In this document: piece after piece, positions 33,827 through 41,879 of the stretch
Position numbering within the stretch: the stretch's first letter is position 1
Layout: each line of letters starts with the position of its first letter
Assembly: GCF_014837235.1 (NCBI RefSeq)
Contig: NZ_JACYFT010000004.1
Span: forward strand, 12,883 to 76,882
DNA length: 64,000 bases
Direction of reading: 5' to 3'
From: Limnohabitans radicicola
GTDB taxonomy: Bacteria > Pseudomonadota > Gammaproteobacteria > Burkholderiales > Burkholderiaceae_C
The notes under the pieces: model-generated
The model's input: only the letters and a program-made list of their open reading frames with translations
What the model was told of the DNA's origin: nothing
Databases searched by the model: none
Translations under genes and position numbers: made by a program

Positions 33827-35107
33827 TCAGGCCGGTTGCTTCACAGGATCGACCTGTGTGGTGGCTTGCGCCACCTCCGCAGCCAAGTCAGCGAACTTCA
33901 CGCCATCGTCTTCACGCACGGCATGCTGCCCGGTGTACTCCTCCCAGCGTTTGATGATCACATCCACGAACTTGGGGTCCAGCTCAATGAGGCGAGCCTG
34001 ACGCCCCGTCTTTTCGCTGGCGATCAGGGTGGTGCCCGAACCTCCAAACAGGTCCAGAACGATGTCCCGGCTCTTCGAGGAATTCTTGATGGCCCGCTCG
34101 ACCAACTCAACCGGCTTCATGGTCGGGTGGAGGTCATTGACCCGGGGCTTGTTGTAGTTCCAGATATCTGACTGGTCTCGGTCGCCGCACCAGAAGTGGT
34201 CCGTGCCCTGTTTCCAGCCATACAGGATGGGCTCGTACTGGCGCTGGTAATCCGCGCGCCCAAGCGTGAAAGTGTTTTTGGCCCAGATGATGAACGTGGA
34301 CCATTTCCCACCAGCCTTGATCCAGGCCTTTTGCAGGGTGTGCAGCTCCGACGAGCTCATGCACACGTAGCAGGCACCCTTGGTAACCAGGAGCAGGTTC
34401 AGACAGGAGTCGTAGAGGAACTGGAAGAACCCATCGCCCAAGTCGTCGTTCATGATGCGCCGGTCTTTACCCCGCATCTTGTCCTTGGCGCTGTTGCCGT
34501 AGTCCACGTTGTAGGGTGGGTCGGTGAAGGTCATGTCTGCAAGTTGTCCGCCCATAAGGCGCTCTACATCCGACAGGATCGTTGAGTCGCCACAAAGGAG
34601 GCGGTGGTTGCCGAGAATCCACAAGTCCCCAGGTCTGGAAACAGGATCTACTGGTGCTTCTGGGATTGCGTCATCCTCAGTCAAACCACCGCCTGACTCG
34701 TCGCCGTTGAGCAGCTCTTCGAGCTCCTTGTCGGTGAAACCCATCAGGTCCAGATCGAAGTCGGCCGCTTTGAGTTCGGCCAACTCGAGTTTCAAGAGCT
34801 CGTCATCCCAGCCAGCGTTCTCGGCTAACCGGTTGTCGGCCAGGATGTAGGCCTTCTTCTGCTCGGGCGTCAGATGCCCCAGCTCAATGACTGGCACCTC
34901 CTTGAGACCGAGCTTGCGCGCAGCCATCAAGCGACCGTGGCCAGCAATCAAGCCCTTGGCACCATCCGTGAGAATCGGGTTGGTCCAACCGAACTCGGTG
35001 ATCGAGGCCGCGATCTGTGCCACTTGGGCATCGCTGTGGGTTCGGGCATTGCGTGCGTAGGGGACAAGCGCGTCCACTGGGACCATTCGGATCGCAGGAT
35101 GATTCAT
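33827..35107 (-). CDS. DNA methyltransferase with N-terminal ParB-like domain
   Basis: I chose the ATG at 35107 (426 residues) over a TTG nine codons upstream. Residues 1-110 are a ParB/Srx-like domain (VPVDALVPYARNARTHSD, GLIAGHGRLMAARKLG). The methylase follows with DPPY in TFTDPPYNVDYG and the later AdoMet loop FGGSGTT. The order DPPY then FxGxG marks the beta group of N6-adenine/N4-cytosine enzymes. No cognate nuclease is nearby, so this is an orphan phage methylase, perhaps protecting phage DNA from host restriction. Confidence 0.92.
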   Translation of the reverse strand: MNHPAIRMVPVDALVPYARNARTHSDAQVAQIAASITEFGWTNPILTDGAKGLIAGHGRLMAARKLGLKEVPVIELGHLTPEQKKAYILADNRLAENAGWDDELLKLELAELKAADFDLDLMGFTDKELEELLNGDESGGGLTEDDAIPEAPVDPVSRPGDLWILGNHRLLCGDSTILSDVERLMGGQLADMTFTDPPYNVDYGNSAKDKMRGKDRRIMNDDLGDGFFQFLYDSCLNLLLVTKGACYVCMSSSELHTLQKAWIKAGGKWSTFIIWAKNTFTLGRADYQRQYEPILYGWKQGTDHFWCGDRDQSDIWNYNKPRVNDLHPTMKPVELVERAIKNSSKSRDIVLDLFGGSGTTLIASEKTGRQARLIELDPKFVDVIIKRWEEYTGQHAVREDDGVKFADLAAEVAQATTQVDPVKQPA

Positions 35108-35151
35108 GGGGGTGACCGGTAAAATCGACCGCAAAACGAGAATGTTCTGCA

Positions 35152-35373
35152 GTGCAAATCAAAGTAGTTCGCGGGGTTCTGGCCCGCAAAAGTCCGACTG
35201 AGGCCACAGCATCTGGAGCAGGCTTTACGCCGCTGGTTGCTGGGACCTACGAAGTGGGATCAGAAGTTCATGGACGCCTGGAGGTTTTCCGGGAGGGAAA
35301 GCCGACCGTGTACATGCCACTGGAAAAGCTGGTGGAGTACCAGGAGTCCGGAGAAATCGAAGTTCATCGATAG
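35152..35373 (+). CDS. Small hypothetical protein divergent from the methylase
   Basis: A GTG start at 35152 gives 73 residues with protein-like composition (GFTPLVAGTYEVGSEVHGRLEVF, EKLVEYQESGEIEVHR), a beta-rich C-terminal half. There is no strong ribosome site. It is followed by the large interrupted palindrome at 35455-35528. It may be real but is unproven. Confidence 0.5.
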   Translation: MQIKVVRGVLARKSPTEATASGAGFTPLVAGTYEVGSEVHGRLEVFREGKPTVYMPLEKLVEYQESGEIEVHR

Positions 35374-35454
35374 GTCTGGTGCGGTGCGTTTGCTGCTCAC
35401 ACACCTTTGTCGACCGTAGATGAAAATGTAGCTGCAAATCGCCGAAATGTTGCA

Positions 35455-35528
35455 GCGTGTTTTGGCCCCAAAAACCGCGCATTCACGTTTGAACGTCAAT
35501 AGCGCCGCGCATGACCGCCAAAACACGC
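35455..35528. repeat. Interrupted 11-bp inverted repeat with inner palindrome
   Basis: GCGTGTTTTGG (35455-35465) pairs perfectly with CCAAAACACGC (35518-35528). Near the centre lies ACGTT-TG-AACGT, also an inverted repeat. The structure lies in a 180-base gap between convergent small genes of the replication region. It could act as a double-sided terminator, a replication-related site or a recombinase site; nothing in the sequence decides. Confidence 0.6.
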
Positions 35529-35553
35529 TAATTTCCTCTCCAAATGACAGGCC

Positions 35554-35949
35554 TCACTTTTTCAGTGGCTGCGCCTGCCTGTTGAGCAGATCGGCCACCA
35601 CCTGCATGTCCCGCTTCCAGCGTCTCCACGCCGTGGTGCGGTCACAGGCAAAGCGCTTGCTGATCTCCACCCAGTCAAAGCGTTTGGCCCGCATCCACAC
35701 CAGGTGTCGCTCATCGAGCTCGAGCATCTGCACCCAGCGCATCACTTCGAGCATGCGCTCCACATCCTGAGGGGACGGGGGCGGCAATCGGTACACCTTG
35801 TGCGGATCCGGGTAGGCATCGCCTGGCAGGATCACGATGGGCCAGGTGCTGGCGTAGCCTTGCACCATCACACGTGGCAGGCGCCTGGCGGTTCGGGCCG
35901 CATCGACAAATCGGTCTGCCACCGTCTCGACTGTCCAGACTTCAACCAT
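35554..35949 (-). CDS. Phage protein with terminal HTH-like segment (DUF6362-like)
   Basis: The ATG at 35949 has GGAGG six bases upstream and gives 131 residues. The C-terminal region (RHLVWMRAKRFDWVEISKRFACDRTTAWRRWKRD) looks like a helix-turn-helix of sigma-like or small-terminase type. The N-terminal part is TVETVADRFVDAARTARRLP. This matches a family annotated as DUF6362 in related prophages. It overlaps the upstream gene by 8 bases. It may regulate late genes or replication. Confidence 0.78.
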   Translation of the reverse strand: MVEVWTVETVADRFVDAARTARRLPRVMVQGYASTWPIVILPGDAYPDPHKVYRLPPPSPQDVERMLEVMRWVQMLELDERHLVWMRAKRFDWVEISKRFACDRTTAWRRWKRDMQVVADLLNRQAQPLKK

Positions 35950-36172
35950 GGCCACCTCCCTTGGAGTGACCGTGGACATGGCCTTGGCCGTAGAGCCTCT
36001 CGCCAATGCTGCGAATGAGCTGGCGCTCCAGAAAGTCCAGGCGCTCATCCTCATCCGAGATGACCAAGATGTGCTGCTCGCGCCACCCCTGGCGCTTGGT
36101 GGCCTCGACATCCATGGGCGTGGCTTGCATGCGCCCAAGGGGCGATCGGTAACGTGCTGGAGGGATCTTCAT
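35942..36172 (-). CDS. Small hypothetical phage protein
   Basis: The 76-residue protein is rich in Arg, Gln and His (GWREQHILVISDEDERLDFLERQLIRSIGERLYG) with a His/Gly tail (GQGHVHGHSKGGGHG). It overlaps the DUF6362-like gene, so both are co-translated. The DEDERLDFLERQL helix is the only clear structured part. No family recognised. Confidence 0.65.
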   Translation of the reverse strand: MKIPPARYRSPLGRMQATPMDVEATKRQGWREQHILVISDEDERLDFLERQLIRSIGERLYGQGHVHGHSKGGGHG

Positions 36173-36289
36173 ACCTGCCCTCTAAACGCAATATTCCTGT
36201 GTGCCGCTGGGAAGTCAAATCCGGCGCATGCCGGGTTTGACAATGTGGCCGACGCGGTGGCCGCACTAAAACATCCATGACTCTTATCC

Positions 36290-36308
36290 GTATACGCGTA
36301 TACGCGTA
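36290..36308. promoter_or_regulatory. Overlapping palindromes GTATACGCGTATAC / TACGCGTA
   Basis: A perfect 14-bp palindrome (36290-36303) overlaps a second TACGCGTA copy. It lies in the 220-base gap between the primase-helicase stop and the next early gene. It has the form of a dimeric repressor or methylation-sensitive site. No promoter hexamers can be assigned with confidence. Confidence 0.4.
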
Positions 36309-36393
36309 AAGAACAAATGTTCAATAGAGTCAGTTGTGTCAGAGAACTGGCAATCAGCCCTGCTTTTGAATTCTTTTTCATTGGGTTTGTCTC

Positions 36394-38712
36394 TCAATCG
36401 TCGTTGTAGGGATAGGCGCGCGAAGGCAGCGAGGTGGGCTGTTTGAGGTCAAGGCCCACATAGCCACGCACGCCCATGGAGTTGCGCCACTTCTCAAGAC
36501 GCCTGGTCAACAAAGCATCCGAGAACCTGCGCTGCGTGCCCACGTACTCGCCACTGAGTTCGGCCCACTGCTTCCAGTCGTTGAAGAGCGTGGCCGTGAG
36601 GGCCTTGTGGCTAGGCCCTTGGTTGCAGCGCTCAGCGATCCACCTGCCCATGGCGTCTTCGGCCTCGAAGTACTCCTCGGTCGCCTCGGCCACGCTTTGG
36701 GGCTGCTTGAGTCCCAGCTTCTTCCACTGCAGGCAGCCCTCCAGCGCCCAGGCCAAGATGCCGTCACGCTCGGCCAGAAGCTTCTCGGTCAGGAGCGGAT
36801 CACGCTTTTCTGGAGGGACCGTGATCGTGAAGGGGATCAGGTGCATGCGGCGGCGCATGGCCTCATCGATGTTGCGGATCGCGGGCTTGTGGTTACCGGC
36901 AATCAAGAGCTTGAACTGCGGCCTGTAGGTGAAGAAGTCCTGGTGCATCAAGCGGGCCGTGATGTCGTCACCACCCGTGATCGCCTTGATCTTGGACTCG
37001 TTCCAGCGCCTGCCCTGCTCGGTTTCTGTCGCCGATACAAAGCGGGCACCACGCAAACCGGCCAGATCGGTGGGGTGACGATCGGTGCGGGACTCCATGA
37101 AGGTGTCCATGGGCGCATTGGCCGCGTAGTCGCCCAGCACCGTAGAGATCACGTTCACAAACACCGACTTGCCATTCGCCCCTGTGCCATAGAGAAAGAA
37201 AAGCGCGTGGGTGCTCAAGTCGCCCGTGAGGCAATAGCCCACCACGCGTTGCAGGTAGTCCTGCAGTTCTTGATCGCTTCCCGTGACGTTGACCAGGAAA
37301 TTGCGCCAAACCGGGCACTCGCCTTGCGGCGTGGCCGTGGTCACTTTGGTCATGCGGCGATCGCGGTCGTGGGGTCCACGCGCACCGGTTCGCAGGTCCA
37401 CAATGCCGCCGGGCGTATTGAGCAGCCAGGCATTGGCATCCCACTCATCCACGGTGGCGCTTTGCCGAGGGTCTGATCGGACAAGACGCTCAACGGCCGA
37501 GATGGTGGCTGCACTGGCCATGCGGGCTTTCATGCGCGGTGTCTCGGCAAACATGGCAGCGCTGCGGCACACCGTGCGGCTCAGGTGCATGATGTACAGC
37601 TGCTTGTCCACGTTCCAGCGCACGCCATTCCAGACCAGCCATTTGGACCACGGGGCGCAGTAACGCCAGTCCTCGGCGAACTGGTGCGAGAACGCCAGAG
37701 CCAGCCCATCCTCGGTTGAATAGTCGATGCCCTCGATCGGCATGGCGATGTCGTTCGCGCCGAATTCACGCGTGATCGGCATACGCTCGCCCACGGCCAG
37801 AAACCCGGCGATGTCAAAGCCATCGGTCAGTGCATCGGCCACATCCCAGCCTTCGGGCTTTTCTGCGGGAGGCTGCAAGATGGCACACGATTTGGCCCCT
37901 GCCTGCAAAATGGCCTGCGAGGCACGGTCCGCGTAAAGCCAGCCGGGCTTATCCCGATCGGGCCAGATGAGGACATGTTTTCCAGACAGCGGCGACCAAT
38001 CGGTTTTCTCAACGGGCGCATTGGCGCCGTGCATGGCCGTGGTGGCACACACACCGAATTCGAGCAGGGCCTAGGCGCACTTTTCTCCTTCGACCAGCAC
38101 CACCTGATCGGCCTTGAGCATGCCGGGCTGGTTGTACAGCGGACGGGGCTCGGGCGGCGTCATCTTGCGGCGACGCACATCCCAGGGCCTGAACTCCTTG
38201 CGTCCGGGCTCAGGGTCGTGCCGGTACACCACAGCGATGAGCTTGCCGCTGGCATCCTGGTAGTCCCACTTGGCCGTTGGCGGCCCCAGCTCATCGACCA
38301 CTGGGGCCTTGGCTTTGCTTGCAACCACAGCGCTGGGTGGCATGGCCGAGACACGGCCGAGCCATTCACGGGCTTTCTCCAGCACGTGCGGGAACTGCGT
38401 CTGCACATTGAGGCTGTAGTAGCGGGCGATCAGATCGAAGATGTCTCCACCTTCACCCGTGGCGCGGTCAGTCCATAGGCCAGCCTTGGGGCCAGAGAGC
38501 AGCAACTCCAGGCTGTCGCCCGGACCACCCATCACATCGCCCACCAGGTATTTGTTCTGGCGGCGTTTGCCCGAAGGCCAGATATCCACAGCCAGGAGGG
38601 CCAACTGGTCATTGAGGGCTGTTCGGATTTCGGATTTCTCACGATTGGCATCGGTGCCATCTCCCGCTGCTTTGCGCGTGTTCGATGTGGGTGCATCGTT
38701 GAAATCAAGCAT
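36394..38712 (-). pseudogene. Phage primase-helicase (TOPRIM plus D5/SF3), split by an in-frame amber codon
   Basis: The start is the ATG at 38712 (GGAGG six bases upstream). The first 213 codons end VVLVEGEKCA and then TAG at 38073-38071. The same frame continues without interruption as ALLEFGVCATTAMHGANAP to a stop at 36394, another 558 codons. The join falls in the TOPRIM catalytic segment (VEGEK, then WPDRDKPG). The downstream part carries a primase-linked D5 region and SF3 helicase with Walker A GTGANGKS and NHKPAIRNIDEAMRRR. A GAG-to-TAG change would explain it. A GTG at 38052 could start a separate 552-residue helicase. Otherwise replication would need amber suppression, or the gene is dead. 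Confidence 0.85.
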
Positions 38713-38995
38713 GCACACCTCCCTCTTGGGGCGCTGCATCTTGTTCTTCAAGCAGCTTGTGGGCATAGGCAATCTGCCACTGGTGCAGCTCACCCAATCT
38801 AAAGCGGACCAATCGATTGACGCAGTAGAACGGCAACCCCAGGGCTTTGCGCTTTGCAGTTTTGGTGAAGTAGTAGAGCGGCAGGTTCAGCGCCTTGGAT
38901 GCACGTTTGGCTGTGAGCAGCGGCTCATCGCTGAAGTCGTTCTCGCCTGCTGCTGGCAGGCTCAATGGCGAAGCCAAAGATTCAGGTTCATTCAT
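38705..38995 (-). CDS. Small HTH DNA-binding protein (excisionase-like)
   Basis: The ATG at 38995 follows GGGGAG and gives 96 residues. The central part (PLLTAKRASKALNLPLYYFTKTAKRKALGLPFYCVNRLVRFRLGELHQWQ) has the helix-turn-helix plus wing seen in AlpA/MerR-like excisionase folds. It overlaps the primase-helicase gene by 8 bases, so it belongs to the replication operon and may control it. A role in excision is possible but not shown. Confidence 0.75.
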   Translation of the reverse strand: MNEPESLASPLSLPAAGENDFSDEPLLTAKRASKALNLPLYYFTKTAKRKALGLPFYCVNRLVRFRLGELHQWQIAYAHKLLEEQDAAPQEGGVHA

Positions 38996-39108
38996 GAAAT
39001 AGTCTCCCCTGCAGGCGATCTGTTTCACCCGCATTGGTTGGTAGAAATTGGAATCCGCAGGACGCAGCGTCCTGCGGTGGATTCAGGACAATCGACTCAA
39101 AGTTGTCT

Positions 39109-39531
39109 TTATGGCGATTGATCCAGTTGCATGCGAACAGGTGGGTACTTGCTGCGCTCGTGTTCTAGGACCATGGCCTCGACATAGGTCGTGACCACGG
39201 CATTGATCAGCCGCAGGGCCTCTTGCTGGGTGTAGCTCGACAGTGGTCGGTCCATACCGATTTCACCGGCAGCCTCACCCAGCGGCTTGAGGCACTGCTG
39301 CATGGCAGCCAATTCGGCTTCCGATGGATCAATCACGCCAGCTCCCGTCGGCAAAGTGCCCTCGCGCTCGAGTGCCCGCACACCGGCCGCGTACAGTCGG
39401 TGGAAACAGGCCTGACAGCGCAGTGAGCAAAAGATCCAGTCGATGGGGTACCGCTTGGGGTGCCCCACCTTGAAGCGCAGATCCACATGGCCGAAGCCTT
39501 TGGCTTGACGGGAACACACCCAGCATTTCAT
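39109..39531 (-). CDS. Zinc-ribbon phage protein (DUF6511-like)
   Basis: The 140-residue protein opens with MKCWVCSRQAKGFGH and has a second Cys pair in IFCSLRCQACFHRL, a four-Cys zinc site. The rest is helical. This matches proteins annotated DUF6511 in related prophages. It ends 13 bases from the downstream end of the next gene. Function unknown; a role in early gene expression or replication is inferred from place only. Confidence 0.78.
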   Translation of the reverse strand: MKCWVCSRQAKGFGHVDLRFKVGHPKRYPIDWIFCSLRCQACFHRLYAAGVRALEREGTLPTGAGVIDPSEAELAAMQQCLKPLGEAAGEIGMDRPLSSYTQQEALRLINAVVTTYVEAMVLEHERSKYPPVRMQLDQSP

Positions 39532-39543
39532 GCAAAGCCGCCA

Positions 39544-40260
39544 TCACTGCGCCCATGCAGGCCGCGACTGCGCATTACCCGGACGGGGGGTGTAACTGGC
39601 CCCGGACTGAGGGGCTGGCGCTGCTGATGCTGGAGAGGCCATTGCCGGAGCTCCACCGGAGCCCCCACCCGTGCCCCCATCGCGTTGCAGCTTGGCCTGC
39701 ATCAGCTCTGCGTACTCTTTGTGATCGGGTTCGATCACCAGCCGGATGATGTTTCGGTACTCGCCCTGGCCATCCTTTTCAATGCCAATCCGGGCTGCAA
39801 ATTCGGCACCATCGAGGTCACCGAAGCTGCGGATCTGGCGGGCACGCTGTGCCTCAAGGGAGCCGTCATCAGGGTGGATATTGCGTGAACTGTTGAGCAC
39901 AGCCTTGATGAAGCTGCGTCCCATCTGTGCCCAGGTCGGGCCCTTGTTGGAGTGCAGACCCACATTGCTCCAGATCTTGCGTTTGGCAAATGGCCCGGTG
40001 AGCAGTACGAACTCGCAGGACAGGAACACGGCTCCCGTTTCATCCGATGCCGTGGCATAGCCGCCCGTCCAGCCCCTGCTGGCGTCGTCATAACCACCGG
40101 GTTTGATGGCCATGCGCACCAGGGCTTGGGTGCCTTTGGGGATCAAATTGAACTCGCCTTGCTGGGCATCGGCATCATTGAAGTCGCACCATGCACCCGG
40201 GGCGCCGTGGGTCGAAGATTGGCCATAGGTTGCGGCCTGGTTGTAGCTGTCGTGGTTCAT
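39544..40260 (-). CDS. Phage replication/recombination accessory protein (hypothetical)
   Basis: From the ATG at 40260 (AGGAAAA upstream) the product has 238 residues. The core reads as an OB-like or beta-rich domain (GEFNLIPKGTQALVRMAIKPGG, AVFLSCEFVLLTGPFAKRKIWSN). The tail is Gly/Ala/Pro/Ser-rich (GGTGGGSGGAPAMASPASAAPAP) and ends RPAWAQ. A structured core with a disordered tail is typical of phage ssDNA-binding proteins, and its place before the primase-helicase fits. The name is inference. Confidence 0.68.
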   Translation of the reverse strand: MNHDSYNQAATYGQSSTHGAPGAWCDFNDADAQQGEFNLIPKGTQALVRMAIKPGGYDDASRGWTGGYATASDETGAVFLSCEFVLLTGPFAKRKIWSNVGLHSNKGPTWAQMGRSFIKAVLNSSRNIHPDDGSLEAQRARQIRSFGDLDGAEFAARIGIEKDGQGEYRNIIRLVIEPDHKEYAELMQAKLQRDGGTGGGSGGAPAMASPASAAPAPQSGASYTPRPGNAQSRPAWAQ

Positions 40261-40316
40261 TGAAAGTTTTCCTGTTGTGTGGGGTTGTGTTCTGGTTTGT
40301 CCAAGTGGCAGTCCGC

Positions 40317-40802
40317 TCAAAGCTGGACTTCGCCGACCCAGCGGATCTGAAAGGTGGGTTCGGTGATCAGCTCTTTGCGGGCGGGCTGGAATGCCGCGCG
40401 CAGCAGTGGGTGCCAACGGGCGTAGTCCTGCTCGCTCACCGAGAACTGGACCTGCATGAAGTCCTGCACCCGGTCACCGGCGACGACCATCCGTTCGGCG
40501 ATCTGGGACAGGTGCTGCTGGTCCCAGACGATTTCCTTGGGGTTTGAGACATCGATCTGCAGGTCACCGTCATCGATGCGGAACCTGGCCGCCTCCTCCT
40601 GGCCAAGGCATTCGGCATGGCGGATCTGGTCGGCGTAGCGGATTTCCATCGCTCGGTTGATCCGGCCGCGCATCTGCACCGTCCAGTCATTAAGCTGCTG
40701 CACCGCATTGCTGAAATGGGCCAGCTGGTCTTTGGGCAGACGGCTGATCTGGCTCACGGAGAGGTCTGGTAGCGCAGCTTGCTGCAATTGCAGGTGGTTC
40801 AT
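40317..40802 (-). CDS. Hypothetical early phage protein
   Basis: The 161-residue product is mainly helical in the first half (DQLAHFSNAVQQLNDWTVQMRGRINRAMEIRYADQIRHAE) and more beta-like later (FRIDDGDLQIDVSNPKEIVWDQQ, PTFQIRWVGEVQL). It overlaps the preceding HTH gene by 4 bases and so is the second early gene. No family recognised. Confidence 0.7.
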   Translation of the reverse strand: MNHLQLQQAALPDLSVSQISRLPKDQLAHFSNAVQQLNDWTVQMRGRINRAMEIRYADQIRHAECLGQEEAARFRIDDGDLQIDVSNPKEIVWDQQHLSQIAERMVVAGDRVQDFMQVQFSVSEQDYARWHPLLRAAFQPARKELITEPTFQIRWVGEVQL

Positions 40803-41083
40803 GCCGCACCTGCCTTCCCGGGGATTCGCTTGGAGGTCGAGACGTGCTGGACGCAGTTCTCGAAGGCAATCACGGCGTTGAGGGGGTAGCTCACCCGTTT
40901 GCCCAGCTTGAGATAGGTCGGCCCTGTGCCAGTCATACGCCAGCGCTGCAGGGTTTTAGGGCTCATGGCCCATCGGGAGGCCAGGTCAGCCTCGGTCAGC
41001 ACCAGCTGCTTGGGCATGGTGGATTCCGGGGAAGTGGCGCTCAGGAAGACTGGCGCCTCGAGTGCTGGTGTTGCAAGCAGCAT
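40799..41083 (-). CDS. HTH (MerR/AlpA-like) early regulator
   Basis: The ATG at 41083 has AAAGGAG six bases upstream and gives 94 residues. The HTH is LTEADLASRWAMSPKTLQRWRMTGTGPTYLKLGKRVSYPLNAVIAFE, the form found in excisionase-family proteins. It is the first gene of the phage early operon. It faces the AbiE operon across a 202-base region containing repeated AATAAAGAACT motifs, its likely binding sites. Confidence 0.85.
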   Translation of the reverse strand: MLLATPALEAPVFLSATSPESTMPKQLVLTEADLASRWAMSPKTLQRWRMTGTGPTYLKLGKRVSYPLNAVIAFENCVQHVSTSKRIPGKAGAA

Positions 41084-41134
41084 TGGTAACTCCTTTCGAA
41101 GAGTTGGGGGACAACGCTGCTATTTCAGGAAATC

Positions 41135-41193
41135 AATAAAGAACTGTTAAGGAACTGAATAAAGAACTTTGGCGATATCTCCAGTTCTTTAAT
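41135..41193. promoter_or_regulatory. Repeated AATAAAGAACT motifs in the early promoter region
   Basis: AATAAAGAACT occurs at 41135-41145 and 41158-41168, 23 bases apart, with a related GGAACT between them. An inverted AGTTCTTTA lies at 41183-41191. The spacing of about two helix turns suggests an array for one regulator, perhaps the HTH protein encoded just downstream on the minus strand. Confidence 0.5.
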
Positions 41194-41241
41194 CCCCGGC
41201 TGACCCTTCCAATTCCCCTCTCAACTCCCCTAGCTTGCCTT

Positions 41242-41273
41242 TTTGTCAGAAAATCTAGTAAACTTCTGACAAA
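41242..41273. promoter_or_regulatory. AbiE operator: 10-bp inverted repeats spaced by 12
   Basis: TTTGTCAGAA (41242-41251) and TTCTGACAAA (41264-41273) are perfect inverted repeats, with 22 bases between equal points, which is two helix turns. They end 12 bases before the AbiEi start codon. AbiEi-type antitoxins are known to repress their own operon through inverted repeats in this place. The spacer TAGTAAAC could hold the -10 element. Confidence 0.7.
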
Positions 41274-41285
41274 CAGAGCCTAATC

Positions 41286-41879
41286 ATGAGCCAACTCGCC
41301 CAATCCATCCTCTCGCAAGCGCAGTCCCTCCCCGAGGGAGGGTTGCTTTCGCCCAAGGAGTTCCTACACCTGGGCTCTCGGGCGGCGATTGATCAGACCC
41401 TCTCTCGCCTGGCACGTGAAGGAAAGCTGCTCAGGGTGGGCCGAGGCGCCTACTCTCTGCCAATTCAGGGGCGCTTTGGTGTGCGTCCACCCTCGACAGA
41501 ATCCGTGGTGGAAGCAATCGAGTCCACGAGCGGAGAGACCGTGGTGGCCAGCGGAGCAGCCGAAGCCAATGCACTAGGGCTGACCACACAGGTCCCCACA
41601 CGTGAGGTCTACCTGACATCTGGCCCCTCGCGACGATTGAAACTGGGGAATCGGGAAGTTGAGCTCAAGCACGGCAACAGGTGGCAAATGCTGCTGGGCA
41701 AGCGCCCAGCGGGCAAAGCCATTCGTGCGCTCATCTGGCTTGGCCCGGAACAGGCGCCCAAGGTTCTGCAAGTCCTCAGGAGCAAACTGCCCAGTCAGGA
41801 ATGGGAAGCCATGCGCCAAGCTCGAGCGGGACTGCCAAGCTGGATGGCAAAAGCAGTAAGCGAGGTGGCCATTGGCTGA
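41286..41879 (+). CDS. AbiEi-type antitoxin (DUF6088)
   Basis: The product has 197 residues. The N-terminal winged helix (PEGGLLSPKEFLHLGSRAAIDQTLSRLAREGKLLRVGRGAYSLP) is followed by a C-terminal antitoxin domain (ETVVASGAAEANALGLTTQVPTREVYLTSGPSRRLKLGNREVELKHG). This is the DUF6088 form of AbiEi. It binds the toxin gene region and represses transcription through the inverted repeats upstream. The toxin gene overlaps its end by 8 bases. Confidence 0.9.
   Translation: MSQLAQSILSQAQSLPEGGLLSPKEFLHLGSRAAIDQTLSRLAREGKLLRVGRGAYSLPIQGRFGVRPPSTESVVEAIESTSGETVVASGAAEANALGLTTQVPTREVYLTSGPSRRLKLGNREVELKHGNRWQMLLGKRPAGKAIRALIWLGPEQAPKVLQVLRSKLPSQEWEAMRQARAGLPSWMAKAVSEVAIG

Noticed and set aside
36169..36381. 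A 70-codon minus-strand frame between the primase-helicase and the next early gene
   Set aside because: It overlaps the palindromes, has no ribosome site of note and no protein-like pattern; only the ATGA overlap with the next gene speaks for it.
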